A stretch of DNA of 64,000 bases from NCBI RefSeq assembly GCF_038632915.1, contig NZ_CP152050.1, positions 1,953,001 to 2,017,000 of the forward strand, in the 5' to 3' direction. This document shows positions 17,739 through 26,518 of the stretch, piece after piece (the first letter of the stretch is position 1; the number at the start of each line of letters is the position of its first letter). The stretch is from Paenisporosarcina sp. FSL H8-0542. GTDB lineage: Bacteria > Bacillota > Bacilli > Bacillales_A > Planococcaceae. Made by a program: the position numbers and the translations under genes. The notes below the pieces were generated by a model. That model was not told the origin of the DNA. It searched no databases and worked only from the letters and a program-made list of their open reading frames with translations.

Positions 17739-17866
17739 GGTCGGCTATTTCTTTCGCTTTCCGCGGACGAAACGCTAGCCTCCTCGGCTCAGCTGTCTAC
17801 GACAGCTGAGCCTGTGGGGTCTAGCTTATTTCGTTTTTCCGCAGGAGTCTTCAGAAATAGCCGACC
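17739..17866. repeat. Large palindromic extragenic element A
   Basis: A 128-bp element bounded by a perfect 14-bp inverted repeat (17739-17752 and 17853-17866). Inside are a second perfect 12-bp hairpin (17786-17797 with 17801-17812, loop TAC) and an intermediate pairing of CGAAA-GCTAG against CTAGC-TTTCG. The composition is much richer in GC than the flanks. The segments TTTCCGCGGA and TTTTCCGCAGGAGTC recall palindromic extragenic repeats that I know from Bacillaceae genomes, but copy number cannot be tested from one window. No protein-coding content is convincing. Confidence 0.7.
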
Positions 17867-17915
17867 ATCTTTCTAATGAAATAATATGAAGATATACGCT
17901 TACAGAAGTAAAGTC

Positions 17916-18037
17916 TGTTGATTGTGGAGGCGGCGACTTCAGCGGGAACAGCACGAGCTGAAGGCCCCGCAGGAACGTAGTGACGAGGAGACTGAAGCCG
18001 TGCCCGCGAAACGCGTCCGCCGCAATGGAAATCAACA
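17916..18037. repeat. Large palindromic extragenic element B
   Basis: A 122-bp element bounded by an 8-bp inverted repeat (17916-17923 and 18030-18037). Next to the ends GCGGCG pairs with CGCCGC, and an internal hairpin pairs CTTCAGC (17937-17943) with GCTGAAG (17957-17963). It is GC-rich in an AT-rich spacer and of a different family from element A, 49 bp away. It looks like an extragenic palindrome or a structured RNA rather than a gene. Apart from these two elements, the 18038-18217 stretch shows nothing recognisable. Confidence 0.65.
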
Positions 18038-18217
18038 TTTTCTTACATACGCTCTTTTTCATTAGTATACAGTTATATTCACTCTTTTTATTGTTTGTCT
18101 ACAGTCTGAAGGAGACAACTATCAGGGATTTACATTCTTTCCTCTAGGTTTCTATTTCTAAGACCACGAAATGTTTTCGGAATATTATTGAAATTAATAT
18201 TCGTTCTCGAGATGCAG

Positions 18218-18254
18218 TGAAAAAACCTTCCCAACGTCATCAGGAAGGCTTTTT
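18218..18254 (-). terminator. Rho-independent terminator after the VLRF1-like gene
   Basis: A hairpin pairing CCTTCC with GGAAGG plus flanking A/T pairs is followed by TTTTTT on the minus strand. It ends the nrnB/VLRF1 transcript. Confidence 0.8.
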
Positions 18255-18272
18255 ATACAATTTTTATGGCTT

Positions 18273-19067
18273 TTATTTCTCCAAAACTTGGTTAATGATT
18301 ATATGTGGTTTGCTGTTATTCAAGTTTTTATAGATACAGCTGTTCGGTTTTTCACTTAAGGTTTCTGCGAACGCAATCGCCAATTCCGTTTCACCAATAA
18401 CATGGACTTCTTTCCAGCCTCGTTCTTTCTTCAATTGTTTAACATTTGCTGCCATTCCTTTATAAAATCTGTGCAAATTTTCTTTTAGTCGGGACTCGAT
18501 AAAATCAACTTTACTGCCCCCAATTTTATGAGGTCCAGTTGGATCCATGTCTTTATCCTGACCCCAAAATTCAAGTTTCGGGTCGAAAATATATACCATA
18601 TCTTCTTTAACAAATCCCATCGAAGTATCCAAAACACGGACTTCACCGAAACTCGGCAAAATTATTCCCGCTTCTGGATATGCTTTGTACATATATTCAA
18701 ATTGTTCAACCACAGGACGATCTTCCCAATGGAAACCTGATTTTACTGGCACTTGAACATAATGAACGGACCATAAAGGTGGATTTTCCGAGGCAAATAT
18801 AACAGCCCCTTTGTGCAAATCATCTTTGTTTTGTTCAATTTCATCCATCACTTTTTTCTTGGTTTCCTTAAAGTACTTAAGCTCATTATCTTTTTCAGAA
18901 GCATTTAGACTCTTATCAATTTCTTTTAAGCCATTTTTCAAATGTATTTTCCATGCTCCATTTAATTGGTCAGGATCGCCTGGATTTGTATTCAAATAAA
19001 CACTCAATACATTACGATCACCGCTACGATGGTCCTTTAAATCCTGGATTTCTTTGCTCAATCCCAT
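18273..19067 (-). CDS. VLRF1-family aeRF1-type release-factor homologue
   Basis: A 264-residue cytoplasmic protein related to the archaeal/eukaryotic release factor 1 fold (bacterial aeRF1/VLRF1 group). The N-terminal segment VLSVYLNTNPGDPDQLNGAWKI is typical of the Bacillales members. KIGGSKVDFIESRL, around residues 180-195, sits where release factors carry their catalytic Gly-rich loop. Relatives such as yeast Vms1 cleave peptidyl-tRNA on stalled ribosomes. Function in Bacillales is not established, so ribosome rescue is a family-based inference. The start has an AAGGAGG site. It is 74 bp behind nrnB on the same strand. Confidence 0.65.
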   Translation of the reverse strand: MGLSKEIQDLKDHRSGDRNVLSVYLNTNPGDPDQLNGAWKIHLKNGLKEIDKSLNASEKDNELKYFKETKKKVMDEIEQNKDDLHKGAVIFASENPPLWSVHYVQVPVKSGFHWEDRPVVEQFEYMYKAYPEAGIILPSFGEVRVLDTSMGFVKEDMVYIFDPKLEFWGQDKDMDPTGPHKIGGSKVDFIESRLKENLHRFYKGMAANVKQLKKERGWKEVHVIGETELAIAFAETLSEKPNSCIYKNLNNSKPHIIINQVLEK

Positions 19068-19141
19068 AATGATTAAACCTCCTTGATATTCTCTACGCTT
19101 GTAGGATGCCCCGAGAGCCTTGAAATTAATAGTACTTCCTT

Positions 19142-20332
19142 CTATTCATTTTTCTTACCGCTTTTTACATGATGTATTAAATAAGCCACAAACGTGTCAT
19201 CTCTTACTAACCATGCCGAATGATTTCTTTTTAAGTGATTTTCTACTTCATCAAAGCTTGTAAATTTCTGGTCTAATATATGGTTATTATGATCAATTTT
19301 CCATTCTTGATCACTGATTGCATGAATAAAGAATGTTTCTTCCATAATATTTTTATAAAGAGATCCGAATGATGATTTTTTCAGGTTATATCGATTTCGC
19401 TGTGCATCTTCACGAATTGGTTCCAACTGAAACGTATCCGTCACAAACTGCTTGTATGCTGAATCAGTTAATGAACTACCGGATGCTTTGGCGTGCCCAC
19501 CACCACCGTATCTTCCCGCTATTTCTGATACATCAACATGGTCATGAACTGTTCGAAACCCCACTCTCTTTCCACCCATATTTAAAATCACGATATAATC
19601 GAGATGTGGATATACTTTGCCCAAGTCATTTCCGAGTTCTGAATGATATGATTCTGCATAAACAATACCAACCAAATGCTCTCCAACCTGTGCTTGTACG
19701 ATTTCTTTTTTCTTGCGTCTTATATAGCGTTCGATCTTATTTTCTTCCATGTCCAGTAGTTTCTTTTCAAAATCGTCAAAATCGAAATGATCGATAATTC
19801 TAAGCCGTTCAATCATTTTTTCTTCGAATTCTTCTATTGAAATTAAATAAAAGAGCGCATTCAATCGTTGCGCTTCAAAGTTTTCATTTTTCTCCCATTC
19901 CCATGTATCATACTGTCTGACAAGCTCAACAAACTCTGAAATGGCTTCCCTGTTCTCCAATAATTGTTGAGACACAAGGTAATGATGAAATAAAGAAGTT
20001 GCAGAAGTTAATTTTCCTTGTTCATCTTCAACCAGAACATGTCCCCACTCATAATCATTGAAGTGAAGTGATGTTTTATGATGATCGATAAGTTGGACAT
20101 TTCCAGTAGTTTGATAAAAATCATTCAGCTTTTGTTCATTTTCTTTATTTACAGACAGGTCAGTTATGAATAATAGCGTGTTTTTGTCATCATTCTCCAA
20201 AAACCAACCAACTTCACGATCCAGACTTGATACCGAATTATATCTGACCTTCACCTGCTTGCCAAAAGCAAGTTTCGCGAGAATCCCACACCCAACTCCA
20301 TCTAGATCGTTGTGCGACAAAAGTTTATACAA
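19142..20332 (-). CDS. nrnB: DHH-family oligoribonuclease NrnB
   Basis: About 396 residues of a DHH/DHHA1 phosphoesterase. SHNDLDGVGCG (residues 6-16) and FITDLSV supply metal-binding Asp/His, LIDHHKTS (around residue 82) is the DHH motif, and the C-terminal GGGGHAKASGSS is the DHHA1 nucleic-acid-binding loop. B. subtilis NrnB (YngD, 399 residues) is a nanoRNase that degrades short oligoribonucleotides. I prefer the TTG at 20330-20332 because GAGGTG lies 8 nt upstream, although a GTG at 20341 is also in frame. It precedes the VLRF1-like gene, so both may act on RNA or ribosome products. Confidence 0.82.
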   Translation of the reverse strand: MYKLLSHNDLDGVGCGILAKLAFGKQVKVRYNSVSSLDREVGWFLENDDKNTLLFITDLSVNKENEQKLNDFYQTTGNVQLIDHHKTSLHFNDYEWGHVLVEDEQGKLTSATSLFHHYLVSQQLLENREAISEFVELVRQYDTWEWEKNENFEAQRLNALFYLISIEEFEEKMIERLRIIDHFDFDDFEKKLLDMEENKIERYIRRKKKEIVQAQVGEHLVGIVYAESYHSELGNDLGKVYPHLDYIVILNMGGKRVGFRTVHDHVDVSEIAGRYGGGGHAKASGSSLTDSAYKQFVTDTFQLEPIREDAQRNRYNLKKSSFGSLYKNIMEETFFIHAISDQEWKIDHNNHILDQKFTSFDEVENHLKRNHSAWLVRDDTFVAYLIHHVKSGKKNE

Positions 20333-20511
20333 TTGATTCACCTCAACAGATAGTATGGATAAAAATGTTGAAAATTATTGATACTTTTTTTGTTCATATT
20401 AACAAATTCGACTAATTGATAGGTAGGATGATTAAGACGTGATGACTTATCATTTTTATTCTTGGAGTGCATTTAATTCAAGAGTGATACCCAAAATCAA
20501 AGACAAACAAA

Positions 20512-20546
20512 AAAACACCAAAGAGAAGGTTATCTTCTCTTTGGTA
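20512..20546 (-). terminator. Rho-independent terminator of bpr copy 1
   Basis: A perfect 12-bp stem (20517-20528 with 20534-20545) is followed by GTTTTTTTG on the minus strand. Confidence 0.9.
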
Positions 20547-20562
20547 TCTTTCTCATAGAACT

Positions 20563-23500
20563 CTACTTATTACTGTTACCTTTAATGTTCAGATATAGTT
20601 TACCTTTTGCCGTCTGGCGTGTTTCGTTATTGAAGCTATCGACTGCTTTTACTTCGATTACCGCACCATTAGCTACTGTACCTTTTGGAACCGTATAATA
20701 GCCAACATAATGGCCGTTCGCTTGCTCTGTCATTGGCAATTCTGTAGCGTTTTGAAGTTGTCCGCCCATATTTGTTAGTGGCATATGGATTACAAAAGTT
20801 GATTTTAATCCAGGTTCACTATCAAATTCGATTTTGACAGTCTTACCAGTTTTAAGATTGAGATCTTGGTCTGGTTTTAAGTTTGTAATGACAGGTGAAA
20901 CATATTTTGCATGTACTGTCACTGTTTTCGACATGCTGTTGTTTGCTTTATCTCTTGCTACAACAGTAATTTCATTTGCACCAGTATCCAAAAGTATACG
21001 TTTTGAATATTTTCCGTTTACAACTGCTGCAATTTGACCGTTTACTTTCACCCAATCAAGGTTGGCATCTGCGACACTACCTTCTACTGTAACCGTTTCC
21101 CGATTTGTTTTATCTCCGTTTTTCGGGCTGTCGATTGTTAGATTTGGTTTCACTGTGTCCAAGATAACAGATACCGGAGCAGATTCGCCCGTTACTTTAC
21201 CATCAAGAGATGAAGTCGCTGTAAATACATTCAATCCTTCTGTCAATTCGGTTTGAATGGCAAATTTACCATCATTTCCTACTACTACAGAACCTGCAAC
21301 TCCACCATTATTTTTAAGTTTAATTGTTGTTGTAGGTGATGCACTGCCTTCAATAGTAATAGCTGACTTATTCGTTGCTAAATCAGAAGTTGGCGAAGTA
21401 ATGACTGGTGCACTTACTTCATAACTTACACGAGCACGGATCATATAGTTTCCTTCCTCTGCAGGGGAAGCTGTCCATGTACCTGAAACAGATTGGTAAC
21501 TTCTTTCCGCGTTTGTTCCATCTTCATCAGCAGCAAGTCCTGGTGAGTTTGGATTCGCAACTGTTTGTCTGTAAACCATGTAGAAGTCACCATTTACAAC
21601 GATGTTATGTTCAGATAAGTCTACTACCGTCCATTGACCGTTGCGTAATGCTGTTGCATTAATTGATTCTGTGAGTTTTTTACCTGGTGTTCCATCAGGA
21701 CCAGTAGCATCCCAAACTTCCACTGCAAATGCTGTTCCACCTGGTACTGGCCACTCAGTGTCCCAGAAACGGAATACGCCATCAGTAACAATGCCATTTT
21801 CTTTCCCTTCAGGAAGAGACATTTTCACTGCCCAAGCATTACCCGCTGCATTGAATGCGTGTGCATTTTCAGCTGTTCCATCATCATAACCAATTTCACC
21901 ACCTGGATATGTGTAGAACGGATCAAGTGCAAGACTTAATTCAAGTGCGTTTGCACCGATTGTAACGGATGTTTCTTTACTATGGTAGCCGCGTGCAATT
22001 ACCTTGAGTGTATAATTTCCTTCGTAAGCTGTGATGCTGTAGTTTCCTGATGCATCTGTTTCAACAGGAGTGATATTGGCATCTTCAACAAGTAGAAGTG
22101 TCGCGCCTTCGATTCCTTCTCCTGTCGATTCGTCAGTAATTGTTCCACTTACAGTGTTTTGTGCAATTTCATCCAAAGTGAAATTCGCTTGTGCTGTTGC
22201 GTCAGCTTCGATTGTCACCGTCTGTTGATTTGTGTGGTATCCATAAGCTTCCGCTTTCATTTTGAATGTACCAGGAACATGCGTCATTGAATATGTGCCA
22301 TCTGCAGGATTTGTATATACTGAACGTCCTGATTCAAGCACACTGACTTGTGCACCAATAGGCAATAAAGTCGGATTAATCGGTGCCTCAGATACTGGCA
22401 ATTCTTCTTTTACAGGCATTGAAGGTCTGATTTTTGTTGGATCAATCGCTTCTTTCATTGCTTCTTTATCATCAACTTTGATTAAGTCTAGACCAATGTT
22501 GCCTTTATTATCTTTTGAAACATTCTCAGTTTGGGCAATATCGGTTAAAGCAACATCATCGATATACCAACCGTCTCTCACAACACTGCCATCGGAGAAT
22601 GCATTGAATGCCAAGTAAACTCGTTGACCACTATACGCTGACAAGTCTACTTCACCATCTATCCATGAACCCGAATCACCTTGGTACTTCTGTAATTGAG
22701 TCCACTCTTGTTGGTCAGTGGAAATAAAAACATGACCATAATCCCATGCTCTTCCTGTTGAAGATTGTTCAAAATTATGCCAGTGTTTAAACTGCAGATA
22801 CGAATTACCTTCTGGCAGATCAACTGGAGGGAGAACAAGTGTTGCGTTCATGTTACTGTCATACTTACCTTCTAAATTTGTTGCATATACTTTTTCACCA
22901 GATGCCGCATTTCCTGGTCCAGAAGTAGGAACTCCCCACTCCCAGCTGTTCATATTTCCGAATGAACTCCAGCCTATTGCAGCAGTTTCAAAATCTTGGA
23001 AGTAACCAACAGTAATACCCGGTTTCACTTCAACCAAATATTCTTCACTATTGACAACGTTGTTTCCGAAATCATTGATGATCCATTTATAAGTGAATGA
23101 TCCCCCTGTTACTGAAGTTCCAGGAACCGTAACAGCGTATTCACCAACTTTGTAGTCTCCAGAAATTCGTGGAGCCACCATAGTTTGCCATTCATTGTTT
23201 CCATCCAAATAACTTAATTCAACTGATGAAACGCTGATGTTATCTGTTACTGTTACAGCCAAGTCTAGATCCATACCTTCATACGTTTCTATAGGAGAAC
23301 TATGTTCAAAGACTGGTGCTTCATCATCTTCACCTTGTTTCGTAACTTGTCCACCAATTTTTCCAATACCGTTCATGATTGAAGACACCGCTTCATACGC
23401 ATTAACTAAACCATATCCATACCCGTGATTCGGTGTTTGTGGATATTGTGAGTCAGTTAATGGGATTGCTGTTTCAAGTAAAATTTGTTCCATTTCTTCA

Positions 23501-24903
23501 ACGGTTAAGTTAGCGTTTACTTGGCGCAACAATGCCGCGACCCCGGATATAGCTGGTCCAGCCATTGATGTTCCATTCCAGCCGCCTTCATAGCCACCAC
23601 CAGGTACAGAAGAACGGATATTTACTCCTGGAGCCGAGATATCTGGTTTGATTTCAGCATAAGGAGAAGGTCCTCGTAAAGAGAAATTACCTACTACGTT
23701 GTTAATATCAGTTGCACCTGTTGCAAATGATTCAGGATAGTTTGCAGGTGATGCAACAGAACCCGGACCACCTGGATTTGTTGGCGTTGTGTTTCCTGCT
23801 GAAAATTCAGGGAAAATTTCTGCTGCACGCCAGTTTCTGACTACATCACGATACCATTCGTCAAGACCTGGACCACCGCCCCACGAGTTGTTTACAACAT
23901 CTGGTGCTAAGTCTACGCGTGCATTTCCTTCAGAATCTGTTGGTGCTAAAATCCATTGTGCAGCTTCTAATAAATCCGCATCTGTACCACCATTTGCAGT
24001 AAAAGCTTTTACAGAAATGAATTTAGCACCAGGAGCTACTCCAACCTGGTTGGAACCGTTTGTTTCACTACCTACCATTGTTCCAGTCACGTGAGTACCA
24101 TGACCATGATCATCATAAGGTGTAGCTCGTCCAGCTGTAGCGTCAAACCAGTTAAAGTCATGATCTGTTTGACCTGTTGAAGAATTATAACCACGGTATT
24201 TTTCTTTTAATGCTGGATGATCCCATTGAACCCCCGTATCAATGCTCGCTACAACCGTTCCTGCTCCATCAATTCCCATCGCCCATACATCTGGAGCTTT
24301 AACACGTTGAACATTCCATTCAATATTGGCAACTTCAGATTCAGGCGCCACAGCTTCTTTCGTTTTTGTTGTGAAAAGTTGTCGCATTTCATTCGGTAGC
24401 ACTTTTTCAACTTCTGCAAATGATGCTACCTTTTCTGCAACTTCTTTCGTTGCTGTTACAGCCATCCCATTTACAATATAATACGAATTAATATCCTTAA
24501 CATTTCCTTTAGCTTCTTCTTGTTCAAGATAATCTTTTACATTTTGCTGCTCTTGAAGGGAAGTCGCTTTTAGCTCAGACACTAATGCAGAACGCTGGAC
24601 CATTAATGATTTTTTAGAAGATAATTTCGCTTTTTTAGAACTTTTCCTAGCCTCTTCCACCACTTTTTTCGTATCCGCTTTTTCTTTGAATTTTATTAAG
24701 AAGGTAACTTTCTCATCTTCTTTAAAATCCGACAGCAAACGTTTGCTCACTTTTTCGATTGTATTCACGTTCGAATTATTAAGCGACTGGTGCAGTTTAC
24801 TAGTTGTTTCGGCACTCGCGACTCCAGGTGCGATTAGAGACAAGGTCATGAGTAAAGAAACAGCAATGTTGAAAGACTTTTTAGAACTAATTTTCTTCGT
24901 CAT
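20563..24903 (-). CDS. bpr: Bacillopeptidase F-like secreted subtilase, copy 1 (active-site intact)
   Basis: A 1446-residue secreted serine protease. Domains in order: a signal peptide ending around ASA (residues 29-31), an inhibitor-I9 propeptide (about 60-175), a subtilase S8 domain (about 200-500), then MAM-like, two carboxypeptidase-regulatory-like, and Bacillus Ig-like/glucodextranase-B-like beta domains to the end. The catalytic triad is Asp222 (SIDTGV), His268 (GHGTHVTG) and Ser446 (NGTSMAGP). Architecture and length match B. subtilis Bpr (about 1433). There is no LPXTG or C-terminal anchor, so it is released. AGGGAGG precedes the ATG at 24903. It is the most diverged of the three copies in this window. 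Confidence 0.93.
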   Translation of the reverse strand: MTKKISSKKSFNIAVSLLMTLSLIAPGVASAETTSKLHQSLNNSNVNTIEKVSKRLLSDFKEDEKVTFLIKFKEKADTKKVVEEARKSSKKAKLSSKKSLMVQRSALVSELKATSLQEQQNVKDYLEQEEAKGNVKDINSYYIVNGMAVTATKEVAEKVASFAEVEKVLPNEMRQLFTTKTKEAVAPESEVANIEWNVQRVKAPDVWAMGIDGAGTVVASIDTGVQWDHPALKEKYRGYNSSTGQTDHDFNWFDATAGRATPYDDHGHGTHVTGTMVGSETNGSNQVGVAPGAKFISVKAFTANGGTDADLLEAAQWILAPTDSEGNARVDLAPDVVNNSWGGGPGLDEWYRDVVRNWRAAEIFPEFSAGNTTPTNPGGPGSVASPANYPESFATGATDINNVVGNFSLRGPSPYAEIKPDISAPGVNIRSSVPGGGYEGGWNGTSMAGPAISGVAALLRQVNANLTVEEMEQILLETAIPLTDSQYPQTPNHGYGYGLVNAYEAVSSIMNGIGKIGGQVTKQGEDDEAPVFEHSSPIETYEGMDLDLAVTVTDNISVSSVELSYLDGNNEWQTMVAPRISGDYKVGEYAVTVPGTSVTGGSFTYKWIINDFGNNVVNSEEYLVEVKPGITVGYFQDFETAAIGWSSFGNMNSWEWGVPTSGPGNAASGEKVYATNLEGKYDSNMNATLVLPPVDLPEGNSYLQFKHWHNFEQSSTGRAWDYGHVFISTDQQEWTQLQKYQGDSGSWIDGEVDLSAYSGQRVYLAFNAFSDGSVVRDGWYIDDVALTDIAQTENVSKDNKGNIGLDLIKVDDKEAMKEAIDPTKIRPSMPVKEELPVSEAPINPTLLPIGAQVSVLESGRSVYTNPADGTYSMTHVPGTFKMKAEAYGYHTNQQTVTIEADATAQANFTLDEIAQNTVSGTITDESTGEGIEGATLLLVEDANITPVETDASGNYSITAYEGNYTLKVIARGYHSKETSVTIGANALELSLALDPFYTYPGGEIGYDDGTAENAHAFNAAGNAWAVKMSLPEGKENGIVTDGVFRFWDTEWPVPGGTAFAVEVWDATGPDGTPGKKLTESINATALRNGQWTVVDLSEHNIVVNGDFYMVYRQTVANPNSPGLAADEDGTNAERSYQSVSGTWTASPAEEGNYMIRARVSYEVSAPVITSPTSDLATNKSAITIEGSASPTTTIKLKNNGGVAGSVVVGNDGKFAIQTELTEGLNVFTATSSLDGKVTGESAPVSVILDTVKPNLTIDSPKNGDKTNRETVTVEGSVADANLDWVKVNGQIAAVVNGKYSKRILLDTGANEITVVARDKANNSMSKTVTVHAKYVSPVITNLKPDQDLNLKTGKTVKIEFDSEPGLKSTFVIHMPLTNMGGQLQNATELPMTEQANGHYVGYYTVPKGTVANGAVIEVKAVDSFNNETRQTAKGKLYLNIKGNSNK

Positions 24904-25730
24904 CTTCTTTCCTCCCTTTTAATCTTCCTTTCTTGCCTTTCGTAAAGCGGATTGCATTTTACATTCCCACAAAAATGACCAAACAAAAACACCTATGGCC
25001 CCCTTTCCCTAATCATTTAGGCAAACAGTATCAGTGGTGTCGATCGTGAAGCTCTAGTTGTTAATCAAACTATAAAAGAAAGAAAGTAGTTTTTTTGTCA
25101 TAATTTGTCGCTAAAATTCATCGTTTTCAGAATTGATATTTAGTACCTATCTGGAGTTGGGTATAATGATACATTACATGATTTAATACGAGTTCAATAA
25201 AATTCTATAACCTCATGCTAGGATTGAGTTTTGATGTATAGATATTATTTCCCAATCACTACTCTATGTATAAAAAACCTATAAAATAAGTAATATAGAC
25301 TAATTGCTTGCATAATTGGGAAATTTGTATGTTCTTATGAGTTTTCCTCATACAAGACTTTTGTGCTATTTAATCCCCTTTGAATTTCCATTTTACAGTT
25401 AAATAAATGGCTAAATTTTCAAGTTTATCCTACTGCTTTAACAAATTTTTGAATTTCTTAATTAAGGTAAACTACTCCTCCTTCAAAACTATATTTTTAT
25501 AAAAGTTTCATTTGCACCTATGCCTAAAGAACCAAATTAACAATAATTGGAAATTTATTTATTTTAAAAATTATGCTAGTGTACTCGCTCTAAAACAAAA
25601 AAAGAAATATAAAAAGTCACCTTGCCAAACTCTCATCTCTTATTAATGAGTAACGATATTAGTAGAAAGTCGGGATTGGTTGCAACTGATTATCCCACTT
25701 TATCTCTATAATTCCCTTATCAAAGCCAAC
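24904..25730. other. AT-rich spacer upstream of bpr copy 1
   Basis: About 830 bp with no convincing gene on either strand, no recognisable RNA and no clear repeat. The 80 bp next to bpr hold its ribosome binding site. The rest may include the bpr promoter and decayed sequence, but I see no hexamer pair that I would call. Confidence 0.6.
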
Positions 25731-25763
25731 AAAAAAAGAAGCTCATTTTGCCTGAGCTTCTTT
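25731..25763 (-). terminator. Terminator of the metallophosphoesterase pseudogene
   Basis: On the minus strand AAGAAGCTCA pairs with TGAGCTTCTT across a short loop and is followed by a TTTTTTTG tract. It overlaps the last codons of the interrupted gene. Confidence 0.85.
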
Positions 25764-26489
25764 CTTTTGTTGACCTCTATATATGCAATCCATAATTTCT
25801 GCTTCATATACATCTATGTTCGGCATCCCGAGATCTTTTGCTTTTTGTAATACCGCTTGCTTATCATATGGTACCCGTACAAGTTGAACACTGATACTGT
25901 TTCCAACATACTCGATAATTCCGTATGAAGCTTCAGGAATCTCCAAAGGGTTTCCTACACTACCTACGTTGACCAAGATTCCTTTTCCGTCGATTGGTTT
26001 AATACACGCGTAATGAATATCCCCGTAAATATAATAATCCGGCGTTCGTTCTCCGCATATATTCATCGTGACTTCACTGTTTTCAAACAATGTTTCTTGC
26101 TTCTCCAACGGTTGAAACGGCGAAATTCGTTCGTGTACGGATCGAGGTGAAGCATGGACACATCGAATGAACTTTTCCCCGAGCATAATTTCATAACTGA
26201 ACGGTAATTGTTTTAAAAAGTTTTTATTATCTTCACTCAAATTGCTTTGCTACCACTGTATGGATTGGCTATCTGATTCTTTCAAAATAAATTCATCCCA
26301 ATTCCCGCGAATGACCACATCACAATGTTCTTTAACAAATTCAATTACTTCTGCTGGTTCTGGACCTTTACCGACAAGGTCGCCAATGCAGACAATTTCA
26401 TCAATATTGCGGAGTTGAATATCCTCAAAAACCGCTTCCAGCGCAGGCATATTTCCGTGAATATCTGAAATAATTGCAATTCTCTTCAT
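25743..26489 (-). pseudogene. Metallophosphoesterase interrupted by one in-frame amber codon
   Basis: Residues 1-79 and the following 168 residues lie in the same frame, separated only by a TAG at 26252-26250. Together they make a complete calcineurin-like phosphoesterase of about 248 positions. Metal ligands are visible on both sides: SDIHGN (Asp9, His11), GDLVGKG, GNWDEF in the first part; VHASPRS and GDIHYA in the second. No frameshift or deletion is present and both halves look well preserved, so the lesion is recent, a sequencing error, or read through. A TTG 10 bp after the stop could restart translation but has no ribosome binding site. Substrate is unknown. Confidence 0.85.
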
Positions 26490-26518
26490 GTGCGTCCCCC
26501 AATAGCAATCCTCCGATA

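Noticed and set aside
17826-18062. Open frame of 78 codons across palindromic element B
   Set aside because: It coincides with the GC-rich palindrome, has no ribosome binding site, and its composition follows the inverted repeats rather than coding bias.
20834-24922. Several plus-strand frames of 60-120 codons inside the bpr genes
   Set aside because: They are antisense shadows of long, clearly coding subtilase genes and lack ribosome binding sites; the same shadows recur in copies 2 and 3 because the sense strands are homologous.
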